A DNA stretch of 64,000 nucleotides from Clostridia bacterium (lineage in GTDB: Bacteria; Bacillota; Clostridia; Christensenellales; Borkfalkiaceae). The notes beneath the pieces are model-generated. The model was not told the DNA's origin, searched no databases, and saw nothing but the letters and a program-made list of their open reading frames with translations. Made by a program: the position numbers and the translations under genes. Numbering within the stretch: position 1 is the stretch's first letter; the number at the start of each line of letters is the position of its first letter. The stretch spans positions 1 to 64,000 of the forward strand of contig JAGATP010000041.1 in assembly GCA_017621155.1 (NCBI GenBank). Reading direction: 5' to 3'. Of this stretch, positions 63,395 through 64,000 are shown piece by piece.

Positions 63395-64000
63395 ATGGAA
63401 TCCAGAGCAATTTACAAAGTATCGCCGCAAAACAGCGCCATCGCCATTACCGTCATTCCCGGGCATTTTGCGACCAACCATTCGCATACCAATTACTTCG
63501 TCGATCTGACGGAGATGAAATCCATGCACAAAATGGCAAAGGCGGCTGCCGAGCGCTTTGCGCAACACTACGTCGCCACGCCTGTCGACACCATCGTCTG
63601 TCTGGAGCGCACGAAGATGGTCGCGGCGTTTCTCGCAGATAAGCTTTCGCAGGGCGGAATCAATCAAGGGCAGGACATCGCCGTTCTGACGCCCGAGCTT
63701 TCCAATGGACAGCTTTTGCTTCGGGATAACCTGAAAAATCTCGTTTTCGGCAAGCACGTCCTTATTATGTTCGCCAACGTCTCTACGGGACTCACCGCGG
63801 CGACCGCCGTGGAAGGGGTCAAGTATTACGGAGGCACGCCCGTCGGCATTGCCGCGCTCTATTCGGTGCAGAGCGAGGTCTCGGAAACGGAGGTCTACCC
63901 CATTTTCTCCCTCGAAGATCTACCCGACTATCAGACGCACAACAAAGCCGTCTGTCCTCTTTGCAGAAGTCGCGTCAAGCTTGATGCGCTCATCAACAGC
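63395..64000 (+). CDS. Orotate phosphoribosyltransferase-like protein (3' end beyond window)
   Basis: 202 codons are open to the window edge. GGGGGA precedes the ATG. Type I PRTase landmarks: DTIVCLERTKMVAAFLADKL, the region VFGKHVLIMFANVSTGLTAATAVEGVKYYGG in pieces (PRPP-loop position, though lacking the usual acidic pair DD before VSTG), and a C-terminal CPLCRSRVKLDALINS with a CxxC. The CPLC tail is common in a clostridial subgroup. PyrE activity is therefore uncertain. Confidence 0.75.
   Translation, partial: MESRAIYKVSPQNSAIAITVIPGHFATNHSHTNYFVDLTEMKSMHKMAKAAAERFAQHYVATPVDTIVCLERTKMVAAFLADKLSQGGINQGQDIAVLTPELSNGQLLLRDNLKNLVFGKHVLIMFANVSTGLTAATAVEGVKYYGGTPVGIAALYSVQSEVSETEVYPIFSLEDLPDYQTHNKAVCPLCRSRVKLDALINS

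Overview
The window reads as chromosome of an uncultured, probably gut-associated, endospore-forming member of the Clostridia (Bacillota), with moderate G+C judged by eye. The evidence is spmA-spmB, a spoIVFA-spoIVFB pair behind a sigma-E-like promoter, Clostridia/Bacilli-type leaders (L10, L21), an L27 with a Firmicutes-style N-terminal extension, the B12-binding radical SAM / DUF2344 / RNase G cluster, two Feo loci with FeoB-associated Cys-rich miniproteins, a BceRS-BceAB module and a yybP-ykoY manganese riboswitch. I see no prophage, IS element or CRISPR array. I do not assign a genus.

Layout. 0-7.2 kb: tail of a repeat-rich surface protein, a HicB/DinB-like protein, a LytTR two-component pair, a membrane-anchored circularly permuted GH3 glycosidase, ruvX and a DUF1292 gene. 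7.2-8.05 kb carries no gene but has two divergent consensus promoters, one driving a roughly 70-nt RNA leftward and one a roughly 580-nt structured RNA rightward. 8.1-13.9 kb: ECF sigma/anti-sigma, a lipoprotein, an MBOAT/DHHW O-acetylation pair and small unknowns. 14-19.5 kb: GTP-type PEPCK and rpmG-secE-nusG-rplK-rplA / rplJ-rplL. 19.6-31 kb: spmAB, metG-tatD, rsmA, spoIVFAB, radical SAM-DUF2344-rng and a lipoprotein esterase. 31-36.5 kb: rplU-rpmA, then a regulator-feoA-feoA-feoB operon with an unusual tandem-hairpin 5' leader. 36.6-41.8 kb: pyrH-frr-uppS-cdsA-dxr-rseP. 41.8-45.4 kb: TetR, a DnaA-box cluster, tRNA-Arg, and MerR with a frameshifted ABC transporter. 45.4-50.4 kb: BceAB-BceRS on the minus strand, with a structured 430-nt insert between bceR and bceS. 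50.4-64 kb: methyltransferase, rarA, a Mn-riboswitch-controlled CaxA exchanger, two ThrE-like exporters, an esterase, a FeoA-FeoB fusion, a minimal SufC-SufB pair, a tyrosine phosphatase and a truncated phosphoribosyltransferase.

How it fits together. Translation genes are held by classical leaders. Envelope stress (ECF, Bce), iron uptake (two Feo systems), Fe-S assembly (SufCB) and metal export (CaxA) have their own circuits. The most interesting unexplained items are the large RNA with two same-geometry, covarying pseudoknots, the periodic hairpin array in the feo leader, the bceR-bceS insert, the non-dnaA DnaA-box cluster, and several promoters placed so that transcription should begin at the start codon.
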